This document shows positions 23,553 to 32,212 of a stretch of DNA of 64,000 bases, piece after piece. The stretch comes from Vicinamibacteria bacterium (GTDB lineage: Bacteria; Acidobacteriota; Vicinamibacteria; Vicinamibacterales; UBA8438). Position 1 is the stretch's first letter; each line of letters opens with the position of its first letter. The notes beneath the pieces were generated by a model that was given only the letters and a program-made list of their open reading frames with translations, searched no databases and was not told the origin of the DNA. A program made the position numbers and the translations under genes. The DNA lies in NCBI GenBank assembly GCA_022820825.1, contig JAJEEU010000009.1, forward strand, positions 1 through 64,000, read 5' to 3'.

Positions 23553-26278
23553 CCCGCCACGGACCAGACCCGCGCGAAGTAGCCCCACAGGTCGAGCGTC
23601 AGGACCGGCTGGCCGGCCGGGGTGTCCGGCATCGGCAGGCGGAAGTCGTCGGGCGTTTCCTGCAGCCAGTGCATGGCGCCTTCGTGCAGCTCGGGCGAAT
23701 AGGGCTGCTCGATCTCGTACAGGCACAGGTAGGTGAGCGGCGTGCCGGCGAGCTGCTGCAGCGGCGCGTAGCGCGTTGCTGCTCGGAAGTGCGGCGAGCG
23801 GGCCACGTCGATCATGTGGTTGTCCGTGTACCACTCGTTGTATTCCGCGTCGTAGCCCAGGTCGGTCGGGTGCGACAGGACGAGCATGGCGGACGGCCGC
23901 GCCGCTCCGGCCGGCGCCGGCTCGCCGTAGACCGCGATGCGGCTGTAGGCGGTGGAACCGACCAGCGTGACGCCGTTGACCGGTGCGGGCGACGAGAGCG
24001 CGGGCGCGCCGGGCTCCAGGTGGTACACGGCAGCGTAGAACGGCGCGCGCAGCGGCGCGGCAGGCTCCTGCTGCTGCTTCAACTCGTACAGGCTGGCGCC
24101 GTTGACGAAGCCGCCGCCGCCGGCCAGCAGCGCCTGCGCGCGCTGCTCGCGGTAGCGCTCCAGCGCATCGTCCCCGTCAGCCCTGAACAGCTCGACCAGC
24201 AACGCCGGGTCGTTGCCGGATCCGCGCGCATCATCGTCCGGCAGGCGCTTGCCGGAATACTCCAGCATCTGCCGCGTGAAGTCCCGCGGATACGAGATCA
24301 GCACGTCGGTGATCGACCCGTCGGCGGCGGTCACCGGCTCCAGCTTCGGCATCACGAAGCCGGTGTACGACGGCAGGTCGACCGCGGCGACGCGCTCCAG
24401 CACCTCGTCGCGCAGCGCGGGATCGAACTGGATGCCGTACGTCTCGAACAACGTCCGGGCCGCGTCGTAGTCGCCCTCGGACTTGATCCGCTGCACCTCG
24501 GCCAGCAGCTCGGCCACCCCGGCGCGGAACGCCTGCGCGTCGGTCACGACGTTGTAGGTCTTGCCGTCCCGCCGCCGCACCTCGACCGCGCCGGTGTTGT
24601 CGCTCAGCCAGTGGACGACCATCTGCCGGTTGCGCATGTGGTCCTGTTCGAGCTGGCTCCCCTCGCGCACGCGGCGCAGTTGCAGGATGGCGTTGCGGGC
24701 GTACGCCTCGTACTCCGCCAGGACGATGTCCTCGTGATGCTCGGCGTCGACCACGCCGATCTCGACCAGCTTCGGGTCGGCGATGAAGTAGAGCGCCACG
24801 AGGTCCGCCCGCGCTTCCTCCAGCGCCGAGTACTGCTCCTTGAGGAACGTCTGCGGGTTGCCGCCGACGTGCTCCGCCACCTGGCCGGAGGCGTGGCCGA
24901 TCACCTCGTGCATGTTCACCGTCATGTCGCCGGCGAAGCCGGCCCAGCGCTCGGCGCGCGCGTCCTCGGCCGCATCCCACGTGAACTCGGCGCGGTAGGC
25001 CGGCGGCCGCGACCGGTCGTACGCCTCGACCACGTTCGTCAGCGACACCGACTTGCTGCCGTGCTCCTCGCGCACGGTCTGGTCGTTCGGCAGGTTGATG
25101 CCGATCGGGGTGATCGGCCCGCTATCGCCGATCTCGACCACCACGTCGATGGCGTTCGCGGTAATGCCGCGCACGCCCTCCTTCCGGTAGCGCGGATCCC
25201 ACGGCATGTGGTCCTCGAACCACTGCGCGTGCTCGGCCAGCGTGCGGATCGCTTCCGTCTTCTCGCGGTTGACGTAGAAGACGAGCGCCTCCCAGGCGCC
25301 CTTCACGCCGCGCGCGTCCATGTACACCTCGGTGAAGCCGTTGATGGTGTCGACCGGCGAGTCGCGGTCGGCGACCCAGGCGATGTCGTACTCCCGCCGG
25401 TCGGCCGGCTCACCCGTCCGGTACCACTGCGCCAGCGCCTCCAGCGCCGCGGCCATCGGCTCGGTGGCGTAGGGCGCGGCCGCTTCGAGGTGCTTCACGA
25501 TCTCGGCGATCTCGGCGCCGTAGCGGCCGTCGATGCTGTACACCTCCTCGTGCAGCCGGCCGTCGCGCTTCACCAGGCGCGAGTTGAGCGCATAGCGCTC
25601 TTCGAAGCCCTCCAGGTCGGCCATCGAGACGCCGTCGTACAGGTTGTTCGCGCTCGCCAGCAGCAGGTCCTCGCCGGCGGCGGGCGACTTGTTCGTGACG
25701 ACGGGGTCGACGTCGGGATCCAGAAAGAGCGGTTCCAGCCGGCTCACGAGCTGGTCCACGCTCTCGCCGTCGCGCAGCGGCAGGCCCGCGCCGCCCGACG
25801 CCGCGGCGTGGAGGGCCGCACCGAACGCCTCCGGGGTCAGGTGCAAGACGAACCTGCGCGCCGTCAGGTTGTTGAACGGACCGGTGTTGATCCAGAACAG
25901 CTTGGCGTAGCGGTGGATCTCCTCCAGCGCCGACGGCTCCAGGGCGCCGCCGTGGACCAGGAGCTCCTCGAGCACCGCGCGCATCTCCAGGTTGTGGGCG
26001 TAGCGCTGGTCGTAGAAGATGTCGCGCCCGGCGAGCGCGGCCTGGTAGAGGTGCCAGATGAGCGTCTTCTCGCGCAGCGGGAGGTCGCTGAAGCCGTCCG
26101 CGTAGAGCTGGACGATCGCCGCGTCGTCGACGCGCTCCAGGAGGTACTGGCGCTCGGGCTCGCCGGCGGGCGCGTCGACCGCCTCCGCCGGCGGGTCCGG
26201 CGGACCGTCGCCGCCCGGCGCGCCGCACGCCGTCAATCCGCCCATCGCCACCACCGCCAAGAGGATCCGCAGGTGCAT
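23549..26278 (-). CDS. M49 (DPP III-like) lipoprotein peptidase with C-terminal fusion
   Basis: 909 residues from the ATG at 26278, chosen because GGGAGG lies 6 bases upstream; a second ATG directly precedes it. A lipobox 'MGGLTAC' marks an exported lipoprotein. The zinc site is 'NMHEVIGHASGQ' (HEVIGH at 457-462), the M49-specific HExxGH with one extra residue, plus the third ligand in 'EEARADLVALYF'. It would remove dipeptides from peptides in the periplasm. Residues ~745-909 do not belong to M49. 'MLVLSHPTDLGYDAEYNEWY' with 'DVARSPHFRAATRYAP' and 'LTYLCLYEIEQ' resembles an EthD-like dimeric alpha/beta barrel. All is in one frame. Confidence 0.85.
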   Translation of the reverse strand: MHLRILLAVVAMGGLTACGAPGGDGPPDPPAEAVDAPAGEPERQYLLERVDDAAIVQLYADGFSDLPLREKTLIWHLYQAALAGRDIFYDQRYAHNLEMRAVLEELLVHGGALEPSALEEIHRYAKLFWINTGPFNNLTARRFVLHLTPEAFGAALHAAASGGAGLPLRDGESVDQLVSRLEPLFLDPDVDPVVTNKSPAAGEDLLLASANNLYDGVSMADLEGFEERYALNSRLVKRDGRLHEEVYSIDGRYGAEIAEIVKHLEAAAPYATEPMAAALEALAQWYRTGEPADRREYDIAWVADRDSPVDTINGFTEVYMDARGVKGAWEALVFYVNREKTEAIRTLAEHAQWFEDHMPWDPRYRKEGVRGITANAIDVVVEIGDSGPITPIGINLPNDQTVREEHGSKSVSLTNVVEAYDRSRPPAYRAEFTWDAAEDARAERWAGFAGDMTVNMHEVIGHASGQVAEHVGGNPQTFLKEQYSALEEARADLVALYFIADPKLVEIGVVDAEHHEDIVLAEYEAYARNAILQLRRVREGSQLEQDHMRNRQMVVHWLSDNTGAVEVRRRDGKTYNVVTDAQAFRAGVAELLAEVQRIKSEGDYDAARTLFETYGIQFDPALRDEVLERVAAVDLPSYTGFVMPKLEPVTAADGSITDVLISYPRDFTRQMLEYSGKRLPDDDARGSGNDPALLVELFRADGDDALERYREQRAQALLAGGGGFVNGASLYELKQQQEPAAPLRAPFYAAVYHLEPGAPALSSPAPVNGVTLVGSTAYSRIAVYGEPAPAGAARPSAMLVLSHPTDLGYDAEYNEWYTDNHMIDVARSPHFRAATRYAPLQQLAGTPLTYLCLYEIEQPYSPELHEGAMHWLQETPDDFRLPMPDTPAGQPVLTLDLWGYFARVWSVAG

Positions 26279-26335
26279 CATCGGCCTCCCATGACCAGCA
26301 AGCAGCATCCACATACGCCGTAATGCGGATCTGCG

Positions 26336-26359
26336 AACAGCCCGCGGCGAAAACCCCGC
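26336..26359 (+). repeat. Left arm of a perfect 24-bp inverted repeat
   Basis: The 24 bases starting 'aacagcccgcggcg' are exactly complementary to 26475-26498. The arms are 115 bp apart, in the gap between the divergent M49 and DPP IV genes. Similarity continues imperfectly beyond the inner ends (accgg near both). It could be a regulator site pair, a cruciform or the ends of a small element. Confidence 0.85.
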
Positions 26360-26474
26360 GTCGCACCGAGACCGGTCAGGCGCCCGGCTGACAAGGCGTG
26401 ACGAGGGAGCATATTCTACGATATGTGAGTGAGGAACAACGCAGTCAGGCGGGATGCATGGCCGGTCGAATGCA

Positions 26475-26498
26475 GCGGGGTTTTCGCCGCGGGCTGTT
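26475..26498 (-). repeat. Right arm of the 24-bp inverted repeat
   Basis: Exact reverse complement of 26336-26359, lying 16 bases before the chosen GTG of the DPP IV gene. The sequence includes 'gcggggttttcgccgcggg' and has no T-run after it on either strand, so it is not a standard terminator. Confidence 0.85.
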
Positions 26499-26514
26499 AG
26501 GCTGTGCATCATAC

Positions 26515-28767
26515 GTGAATCGATACAGATTTACGGGCCTTCCCCTGCTCCTGGCGGTGGTGCTGGCAGCCTCTCTGGCGGCCCCGCTGCAGGCCCAGCG
26601 GCAGCTCACCGTCGACGCCATCTTCCACCCCGCACAGCGGGTCGACTTCGACGGCAGCCCGCCCCGCAACCTCACCTGGCTGGACGACCGGCACTACCTG
26701 CAGCCGACCCCGGACGGCCGGCAGTTCAAGGTCGACGCCGTGTCGGGCGAGCGCGAGTTGCTGTTCGATCCCGACGCGATGGAGGCTGCCGTCGCCGCCC
26801 TGCCCGGCATCGGCGCGGCCGAGGCGCGGCACCTGGCGCGGGGGCGGCGGCCGTTGCTGTCGACCGCGGACCCCGACCGGCCGGCGGTCGTGTTCGACTT
26901 CGCCGAAGACCTGTATCACTACCGGTCCGACGGTGCGCGGGCCGTGCGCCTGACGCATACGCCGGCGGCCGAGGAGGAGATTTCGTTCAGCCCCGACGGC
27001 CGGCTGGTCGCCTTCGTGCGCGATCACGACTTGTACGCCGTCGACATCGAGCGGCAGCGCGAGCACGCGCTCACCACGGACGGCTCGGCGACCGTGCGGA
27101 ACGGCCTGCTGGACTGGGTGTACCAGGAGGAGATCTACGGCCGGGGCAACTTCCGCGGCTACTGGTGGAGCCCGGACTCGACGCAGCTCGCGTTCCTGCA
27201 GCTCGACGACGCCGGCGTGCCGGCGTTCACCATCGTCGACACCATCGAGTACCACCCCACCGTCGAACGCTGGGAGTACCCCAAGGCGGGCGATCCGAAC
27301 CCCGGCGTGCGCCTCGGCATCGTGCGCGCGGCCGGCGGCGGCGTCACTTGGGTGGACCTCGACGAGTACGCGCCGAGCGAGCCGCTGATCGTCAACGTCG
27401 GCTGGACGCCCGATAGCCGGCGCGTCGTGTTCCAGGTGCAGGACCGCGAGCAGACGTGGCTCGACCTCGTCCTGACCGACGCGGACACCGGGGGAACGAC
27501 CCGCGTGCTGCGGGAGACCACCGGGGCCTGGGTCAACGTGAACGGCCCGCCGCACTGGCTGGGCGACGGCACGTTCCTCTGGCTGAGCGAGCGCAGTGGC
27601 TGGAAGCACCTGTACCACTACGCCGCCGACGGCGAGCTGCTCGGGCAGATCACCGACGGCGAGTGGGAGGTGCGCACGCTCCACGGCGCCGACGAGGAGG
27701 CCGGCTGGATCTACTGGTCCGGCACCGAGCGCAGCCCCATCGGCAGCGACGTGTACCGGGTGCGGCTCGACGGATCGGACCTCACCCGGCTGTCGGAGCG
27801 GGCCGGCAGCCACGCCGCGCGGTTCAACCCCGGATTCACGCACTACATCGACACCTGGAGCAACCTGACGACGCCGCCCCAGGTGCGCGTCCACGCGGCC
27901 GACGGCGCCGAAACGCGCGCCATCGACCCGAATCCGGCGGATGTACTGGCGGAGTACGGCCTCTCGGAGCCGGAGTTGCTGCAGGTGCCGAACCGCGACG
28001 GCTTCCTGATGGAAGCCTTGATGATCAAGCCGCCGGACTTCGACCCGGCGCGCCGCTACCCCGTCTACCAGCACGTGTACGGCGGCCCGCACGTGCAGCG
28101 CGTGCGCGACCGCTGGAGCGGCTCGACGTACATGTTCTGGCAGCTCCTCGCCCGGGAGGGGCTCATCGTCTGGGTGCTCGACAACCGGACGGCCAGCGGC
28201 AAGGGGGCGGTCTCGACCTGGCCGGTCTACCGCAACTTCGGCGAGTCCGAGCTGCGCGACATCGAGGACGGCCTCGACTGGCTCGCCGCGCAGCCGTACG
28301 TCGACGCCGGGCGGATCGGCATCGAGGGCTGGAGCTACGGCGGCTACATGGTCAGCTACGCGCTCACCCACAGCGACCGCTTCGCCATGGGCATCGCCGG
28401 CGGCTCGGTGACCGACTGGCGCGACTACGACACCATCTACACCGAGCGCTACATGCTTATGCCGCAGAACAATCCCGACGGTTACCGGCGCAGCTCCCCG
28501 CGCTTCGCCGCCGCCGACCTGTCCGGCGCCCTGCTGCTCGTGCACGGCACCATGGACGAGAACGTCCACATGCAGAACACGCTGCAGTTCGCCTACGCCC
28601 TGCAGCAGGCCGGCAAGCGCTTCGACATGATGCTGTATCCCCGCTCGCGGCACCGCCTGGGCGGCATGGACCAGGAGCACCACCGCCACGTCACGATGCT
28701 CGACTTCATCCGGCGCCACCTGCGCCCGGAGAGCGGCGGCGGCCCCCGCGAGAGCGCCAGCCGGTAG
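26515..28767 (+). CDS. Dipeptidyl-peptidase IV-type serine peptidase (S9B)
   Basis: About 750 residues. The start was taken at GTG 26515, which opens a clean signal peptide ([28 protein letters not shown]). The frame is open back to a GTG at 26398 but that would put inverted-repeat DNA inside the gene. An N-terminal eight-blade propeller (about 40-490) carries '[19 protein letters not shown]' with the Glu pair that anchors the substrate N-terminus. The C-terminal hydrolase has Ser607 in 'GWSYGGYM', Asp681 in '[11 protein letters not shown]' and His713 in 'SRHRLGG'. It likely releases X-Pro dipeptides in the periplasm and is divergent from the M49 peptidase, suggesting shared peptide-nutrition control. 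Confidence 0.9.
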   Translation: MNRYRFTGLPLLLAVVLAASLAAPLQAQRQLTVDAIFHPAQRVDFDGSPPRNLTWLDDRHYLQPTPDGRQFKVDAVSGERELLFDPDAMEAAVAALPGIGAAEARHLARGRRPLLSTADPDRPAVVFDFAEDLYHYRSDGARAVRLTHTPAAEEEISFSPDGRLVAFVRDHDLYAVDIERQREHALTTDGSATVRNGLLDWVYQEEIYGRGNFRGYWWSPDSTQLAFLQLDDAGVPAFTIVDTIEYHPTVERWEYPKAGDPNPGVRLGIVRAAGGGVTWVDLDEYAPSEPLIVNVGWTPDSRRVVFQVQDREQTWLDLVLTDADTGGTTRVLRETTGAWVNVNGPPHWLGDGTFLWLSERSGWKHLYHYAADGELLGQITDGEWEVRTLHGADEEAGWIYWSGTERSPIGSDVYRVRLDGSDLTRLSERAGSHAARFNPGFTHYIDTWSNLTTPPQVRVHAADGAETRAIDPNPADVLAEYGLSEPELLQVPNRDGFLMEALMIKPPDFDPARRYPVYQHVYGGPHVQRVRDRWSGSTYMFWQLLAREGLIVWVLDNRTASGKGAVSTWPVYRNFGESELRDIEDGLDWLAAQPYVDAGRIGIEGWSYGGYMVSYALTHSDRFAMGIAGGSVTDWRDYDTIYTERYMLMPQNNPDGYRRSSPRFAAADLSGALLLVHGTMDENVHMQNTLQFAYALQQAGKRFDMMLYPRSRHRLGGMDQEHHRHVTMLDFIRRHLRPESGGGPRESASR

Positions 28768-28838
28768 GGTTGCGCCGCTGCGGCGCCGCCCGGCGGCGGT
28801 GTATGATGCGCGGGCATTCAGCAGGAGAGACGACAGGC

Positions 28839-29159
28839 ATGCTCGTTACGACGACCCCCAACATCGAAGGCAAACGCATCACGCAGTACTGCGGCATCGT
28901 CTCGGGCGAGGCGATCCTCGGCGCCAACATCTTTCGCGACTTTCTCGCCGGCGTGCGCGACATCGTCGGCGGGCGCTCGGCCTCCTACGAGAAGGAGCTG
29001 CACCAGGCGCGCGAAATCGCGATGCGGGAGATTGCAGAGGAAGCGGAGAAGCTCGGCGCCAACGCGGTGATCGGCGTCGACATCGACTACGAGGTCGTCG
29101 GGCAGGGCTCCAGCATGCTGATGGTCAGCGTCAGCGGCACCGCCGTCCAGGTGCAGTAA
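28839..29159 (+). CDS. UPF0145 (YbjQ-family) protein
   Basis: 106 residues matching the YbjQ/UPF0145 family over its full length: '[26 protein letters not shown]', '[39 protein letters not shown]' and the closing '[12 protein letters not shown]'. Members form pentamers; biochemical role is unknown. AGGAGA lies upstream of the ATG, and a TATGAT at 28802-28807 could be its -10 box, giving a normal ~30-base leader. It follows the DPP IV gene by 71 bases. Confidence 0.9.
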   Translation: MLVTTTPNIEGKRITQYCGIVSGEAILGANIFRDFLAGVRDIVGGRSASYEKELHQAREIAMREIAEEAEKLGANAVIGVDIDYEVVGQGSSMLMVSVSGTAVQVQ

Positions 29160-29184
29160 ACCACGGCCCGGCGGCTCGGGCGGG

Positions 29185-29901
29185 TCAGCGCAGGTGGCGG
29201 CCGCCGTCCACGCGCAGCGTCTCGCCGGTGACGAAGTCCGTCTCGATCAGCGCCAGCACCGCCTGCACGATGGCGTCGTCGCCGCCCCAGCGGCCGAGCG
29301 GCGTCTCCCGCACAACCGCGTCCACCGTATCGGCTGCCATGCCCTCCGGGGCGCGTATCGGTCCCGGCGCGACGGCATTCACGAGGATTCCGTCGCCGGC
29401 CAGCTCCAGGGCCAGCGCCTCGGTGAGCGCGATGACGGCGGCCTTCGCCACGTAGTACGGCAGGTAGCCCCGGTAGCGCGGGCGGCCGCTGGCGGCGACC
29501 CAGTCCGCGACGTTGACGATGCGGCCGCCGCCCGCCGCGCGCAGGTGCGGCACGGCCGCCAGCGCGCACAGGTAGGCCGCCCGGGCGTCTACCGCCAGCG
29601 CCCGGTCCCAATGCGAGGCATCCAACTCGTCGAGGGGCGTGGAGTCGTACACGGACGCCATGTTGATCAGGACGTCGAGCCGGCCGAGCTCCGCGGCGGT
29701 CTCGTCGACCAGCCGGCGGCACTCGGCGGCGTCCGTCAGATCGACCGGCTTCGTGACGACGCCGCCGGCGAGCCGCGGGGCGCCGGATTCCCGCCGGTAC
29801 GACAGCGCCACCCGCGCGCCGCGCCGCTGCAACTCGTCGGCAACGCGCGCGCCGATGCGCCGCGCGCCGGTCATGAGCACGGCCTTGCCGCTGAGATCCA
29901 T
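29185..29901 (-). CDS. Short-chain dehydrogenase (pteridine-reductase-like)
   Basis: 238 residues, classical SDR. The NAD(P)-binding motif is 'LMTGARRIGARVADEL', whose ARRIG is characteristic of pteridine reductase/FolM-type SDRs and favours NADPH. The 'INMASVYDST' segment stands in place of NNAG, and the catalytic motif is 'YYVAK'. The C-terminal 'GETLRVDGGRHL' is standard. It is the last gene of the molybdenum-hydroxylase operon (12-base gap). It might reduce a pterin or a product of that enzyme; this link is inference from position only. Confidence 0.85.
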   Translation of the reverse strand: MDLSGKAVLMTGARRIGARVADELQRRGARVALSYRRESGAPRLAGGVVTKPVDLTDAAECRRLVDETAAELGRLDVLINMASVYDSTPLDELDASHWDRALAVDARAAYLCALAAVPHLRAAGGGRIVNVADWVAASGRPRYRGYLPYYVAKAAVIALTEALALELAGDGILVNAVAPGPIRAPEGMAADTVDAVVRETPLGRWGGDDAIVQAVLALIETDFVTGETLRVDGGRHLR

Positions 29902-29913
29902 GGGGTCCCGGCG

Positions 29914-30348
29914 TCAGGCGGTCGGGGCTTCGGGATGGCCCTCGCCGGGGACGCGCGGATTGAGGATTTCGTCGATGAGGAAGACGTCGGTCAGCAGCGC
30001 CCGCAGGTGGATGAGCGCGTTGAGGTTGTCGATCATCTGGGAGCCGACGACCGGCTGGGCGCGCACCAGGCGGACGGCGGCCAGGGACGATTCGGCGTCG
30101 CGGCGGAGCACGTCGATGAACGGCCGGCACGCGGCCTGCTCCGCGGCGTCCCGCTCGGCTACGGCCGCCGCGAACAGATCGGCCAGCACGACGAGCGCCT
30201 CCTCCATCCGCTGGAGGAACTCGCGCACCTGCCCGGCCGGGCCCGACTCCTGCTCGCCCGAGACGCCCTGCGCGGCGTAGGCGAGAAAGAACTCGTAGCT
30301 TTCCTCGATGGCGTCGACGCGAGCCTGCAGCTCGCCGGCGGCGGTCAC
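29914..30348 (-). CDS. Helical hypothetical protein of the Mo-hydroxylase operon
   Basis: 144 residues starting with GTG at 30348, which overlaps the cytochrome gene stop as GTGA. The sequence is predicted almost wholly helical ('ELQARVDAIEESYEFFLAYAA', 'QRMEEALVVLADLFAAAVAERDAAEQ', 'MIDNLNALIHLRALLTDVFLIDEILN'). It has no signal peptide, cysteines or recognisable cofactor motif. I do not recognise the family. Its tight coupling suggests an accessory, assembly or chaperone role for the oxidoreductase, comparable in position to maturation proteins of other Tat-exported enzymes (inference). Confidence 0.6.
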   Translation of the reverse strand: MTAAGELQARVDAIEESYEFFLAYAAQGVSGEQESGPAGQVREFLQRMEEALVVLADLFAAAVAERDAAEQAACRPFIDVLRRDAESSLAAVRLVRAQPVVGSQMIDNLNALIHLRALLTDVFLIDEILNPRVPGEGHPEAPTA

Positions 30349-31181
30349 CCTTCGGTGGAATCCCGGGAGACGACCCAGCGCTGCGGGTCGTGATGCTCCA
30401 GATACCGGTCGCGATCCACGTATCCGAAGATCATGGACCTGGTGATCCACAGCTTCTCGGGTCGGATTGCGAAGTAGATGTGCGTGAGCGTCAAGGTGAC
30501 GAACAGCACGGAACCGAAACCGTGCAGGACGTACATCAGGCCCCACGTCGCGTCGCTGAGAAGGTACGGATTGCGCGGCCAGAGCGCGCCGTCGATGCGC
30601 GCCATCATGACTATGCCGGTGCCGATCACGGCCAGGCCGGCGATGGTCACCGCCAGGTGATACAGCTTGTGGTCCAGGGGGTACTTGCCGTGCTTCCGTA
30701 TGGCGCCCGCCTCCTGCCCCATCTGGTGCCGCACGCGCTGCCACGCCTCACGCAGATCGGCCGGCAGGATCCAGATCGACCAGAAGTCGAGGAAGAACGT
30801 CGCGTGCACGATGTGGTACAGGATGGAAATCGTCAGCAGCACGCCGGAGATCCAGTGGATCGTGACCCACGGAAACTGGATGCCGACGATCGGGAAGAAT
30901 CCGGTGATCAGCAGCGCGATCATCGCGGCCGCCATCACCCAGTGGAAGAACCTCGCCGCCGAAGTGTGTCGGAGTATGCGCGCAGGCACGGACGCGCCGC
31001 CGGCTTCAGCCTCTCCACCGCCGTTGGCCCGCGCCAGCTTCGGCAGCCAGACAATCGCGTATACGACGTGGAACAGGATGAACGCTATACCCCCCCAGAA
31101 GGCCAGGTACAGCAGATCCCAGGAGATGCGGACGAGCGTCTCCTGGCCCCACGGGTTGGAGCCCCACTCGAACAGTTCCAT
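30345..31181 (-). CDS. Membrane b-type cytochrome (cytochrome b561/FdhC-like)
   Basis: 278 residues with about five membrane helices. After an N-terminal helix (residues ~20-45) comes 'HTSAARFFHWVMAAAMIALLITGFFPI', then 'TIHWISGVLLTISILYHIVHATFF', 'HKLYHLAVTIAGLAVIGTGIVMMA' and 'LHGFGSVLFVTLTLTHIYFAI'. The paired histidines fit two haem b groups as in formate-dehydrogenase or Ni-hydrogenase cytochromes. It probably passes electrons between the periplasmic molybdenum hydroxylase encoded just upstream and the quinone pool. The gap to the FAD-subunit gene is 1 base. Confidence 0.85.
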   Translation of the reverse strand: MELFEWGSNPWGQETLVRISWDLLYLAFWGGIAFILFHVVYAIVWLPKLARANGGGEAEAGGASVPARILRHTSAARFFHWVMAAAMIALLITGFFPIVGIQFPWVTIHWISGVLLTISILYHIVHATFFLDFWSIWILPADLREAWQRVRHQMGQEAGAIRKHGKYPLDHKLYHLAVTIAGLAVIGTGIVMMARIDGALWPRNPYLLSDATWGLMYVLHGFGSVLFVTLTLTHIYFAIRPEKLWITRSMIFGYVDRDRYLEHHDPQRWVVSRDSTEG

Positions 31182-31182
31182 T

Positions 31183-32184
31183 CTACGCCTCGCCGCCCCG
31201 GACGGCCCGCATGACCAGGTTGCGCAGCAGGGCCACCTTGAAGCCGTTGTGGTTGAGCGGCCGGACGCCCTGCACGGCGGCCTCGCCGGCGCGCGCCGCC
31301 ACCTCGTCGTTCAACTGCCGCCCGCGCACCGCGTCCTCGGACGCCCGCAGCCGCAGCGGTGTGGGCGCCACGCCGTTGACCACGATGCGGATGTCCTCGA
31401 CGGTGCCGTTCGTGATCTTCGCCGCGGAAGCCACCGCGGCCAGCGCGAAGTCCCACACCTGGCGGTCGCGGCTCTTCTCGAAGTAGAAGCGCGCCCCGGC
31501 CCAGGTGTCCGGCAGCCTGACCGCGGTCAGCAGGTCGCCCGGCTCCAGCACCGTCATGCGCATGATGTCGACGTCCGGCCCGACGAAGAAGTCTTCGGCC
31601 GCGACGACGCGCGTCCCGCCGCTGCTGTGGATCTCCAGCTCGCCGTCGAGCGCGACGAGCGCAGGCGCCGTGTCCGACGGGTTGACCGCCACGCAGCGGC
31701 TGGCGCCCAGGATGCAGTGCTCGCGGTTCATCGCCGTCGGCGTGTCCGCGTAGCAGATGGTGCCGCCCGCGCGGTAGCAGTTCCAACCGTCGCGGTAGTA
31801 CCAGCAGCGCGTGTCCTGGGCGAGGTTGCCGCCCAGCGTGCCCTGGTTGCGGATCTGCGGGGAGGCCACGATTTCCGCGGCGTCCGCCAGCAGCGCGTAG
31901 CGCTCGCGCACGTCCGGGCTCCTGGACACCTCCCGCAGCGTCGCCATCGCGCCGATTTCCAGACCGCCGCCCGCAGGCCGGATGGCGCGCAGCGCCTCGA
32001 CGCCGCCGAGGTCGACGACCGCCGCGGGCCGCTTCACCCGGTCCTTGAGCCAATCGAACGAGTCGAGCCCCCCGGCCAACACCCATGCCCGTTCCCGGTA
32101 CTCGTCGAGCAGCCCCAGCGCCTCGTCGGTAGTCGTCGGCTGGAACAGCTCGAACGCCGGCATCATGTCGCGAATCACGGCCAT
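31183..32184 (-). CDS. Mo-hydroxylase FAD subunit with a Cys-rich [4Fe-4S]-type insert
   Basis: 333 residues of the xanthine-dehydrogenase FAD-binding type: 'WVLAGGLDSFDWLKD' early and 'SPQIRNQGTLGGNLAQDTRC' for FAD pyrophosphate. Directly after it are Cys127, Cys136, Cys144 and Cys157 in a ~40-residue insert. In 4-hydroxybenzoyl-CoA reductase an insert at this position with similar spacing binds an additional [4Fe-4S] cluster. That suggests an unusual, possibly low-potential electron path. A GAGGAG site supports the ATG at 32184. It sits between the Mo subunit and the cytochrome. Confidence 0.88.
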   Translation of the reverse strand: MAVIRDMMPAFELFQPTTTDEALGLLDEYRERAWVLAGGLDSFDWLKDRVKRPAAVVDLGGVEALRAIRPAGGGLEIGAMATLREVSRSPDVRERYALLADAAEIVASPQIRNQGTLGGNLAQDTRCWYYRDGWNCYRAGGTICYADTPTAMNREHCILGASRCVAVNPSDTAPALVALDGELEIHSSGGTRVVAAEDFFVGPDVDIMRMTVLEPGDLLTAVRLPDTWAGARFYFEKSRDRQVWDFALAAVASAAKITNGTVEDIRIVVNGVAPTPLRLRASEDAVRGRQLNDEVAARAGEAAVQGVRPLNHNGFKVALLRNLVMRAVRGGEA

Positions 32185-32212
32185 GTCAGTTCTCCTCTGA
32201 TCGATCCCCGGC

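Noticed and set aside
26336-26498. Inverted repeat as an insertion sequence or terminator
   Set aside because: The 115-bp interior has no room for a transposase and no T-tract follows either arm. Kept as an unexplained repeat instead.
26398-26514. N-terminal extension of the DPP IV gene from the GTG at 26398
   Set aside because: It would place the right inverted-repeat arm inside the coding region and bury the signal peptide 39 residues from the start. The GTG at 26515 gives a normal export signal.
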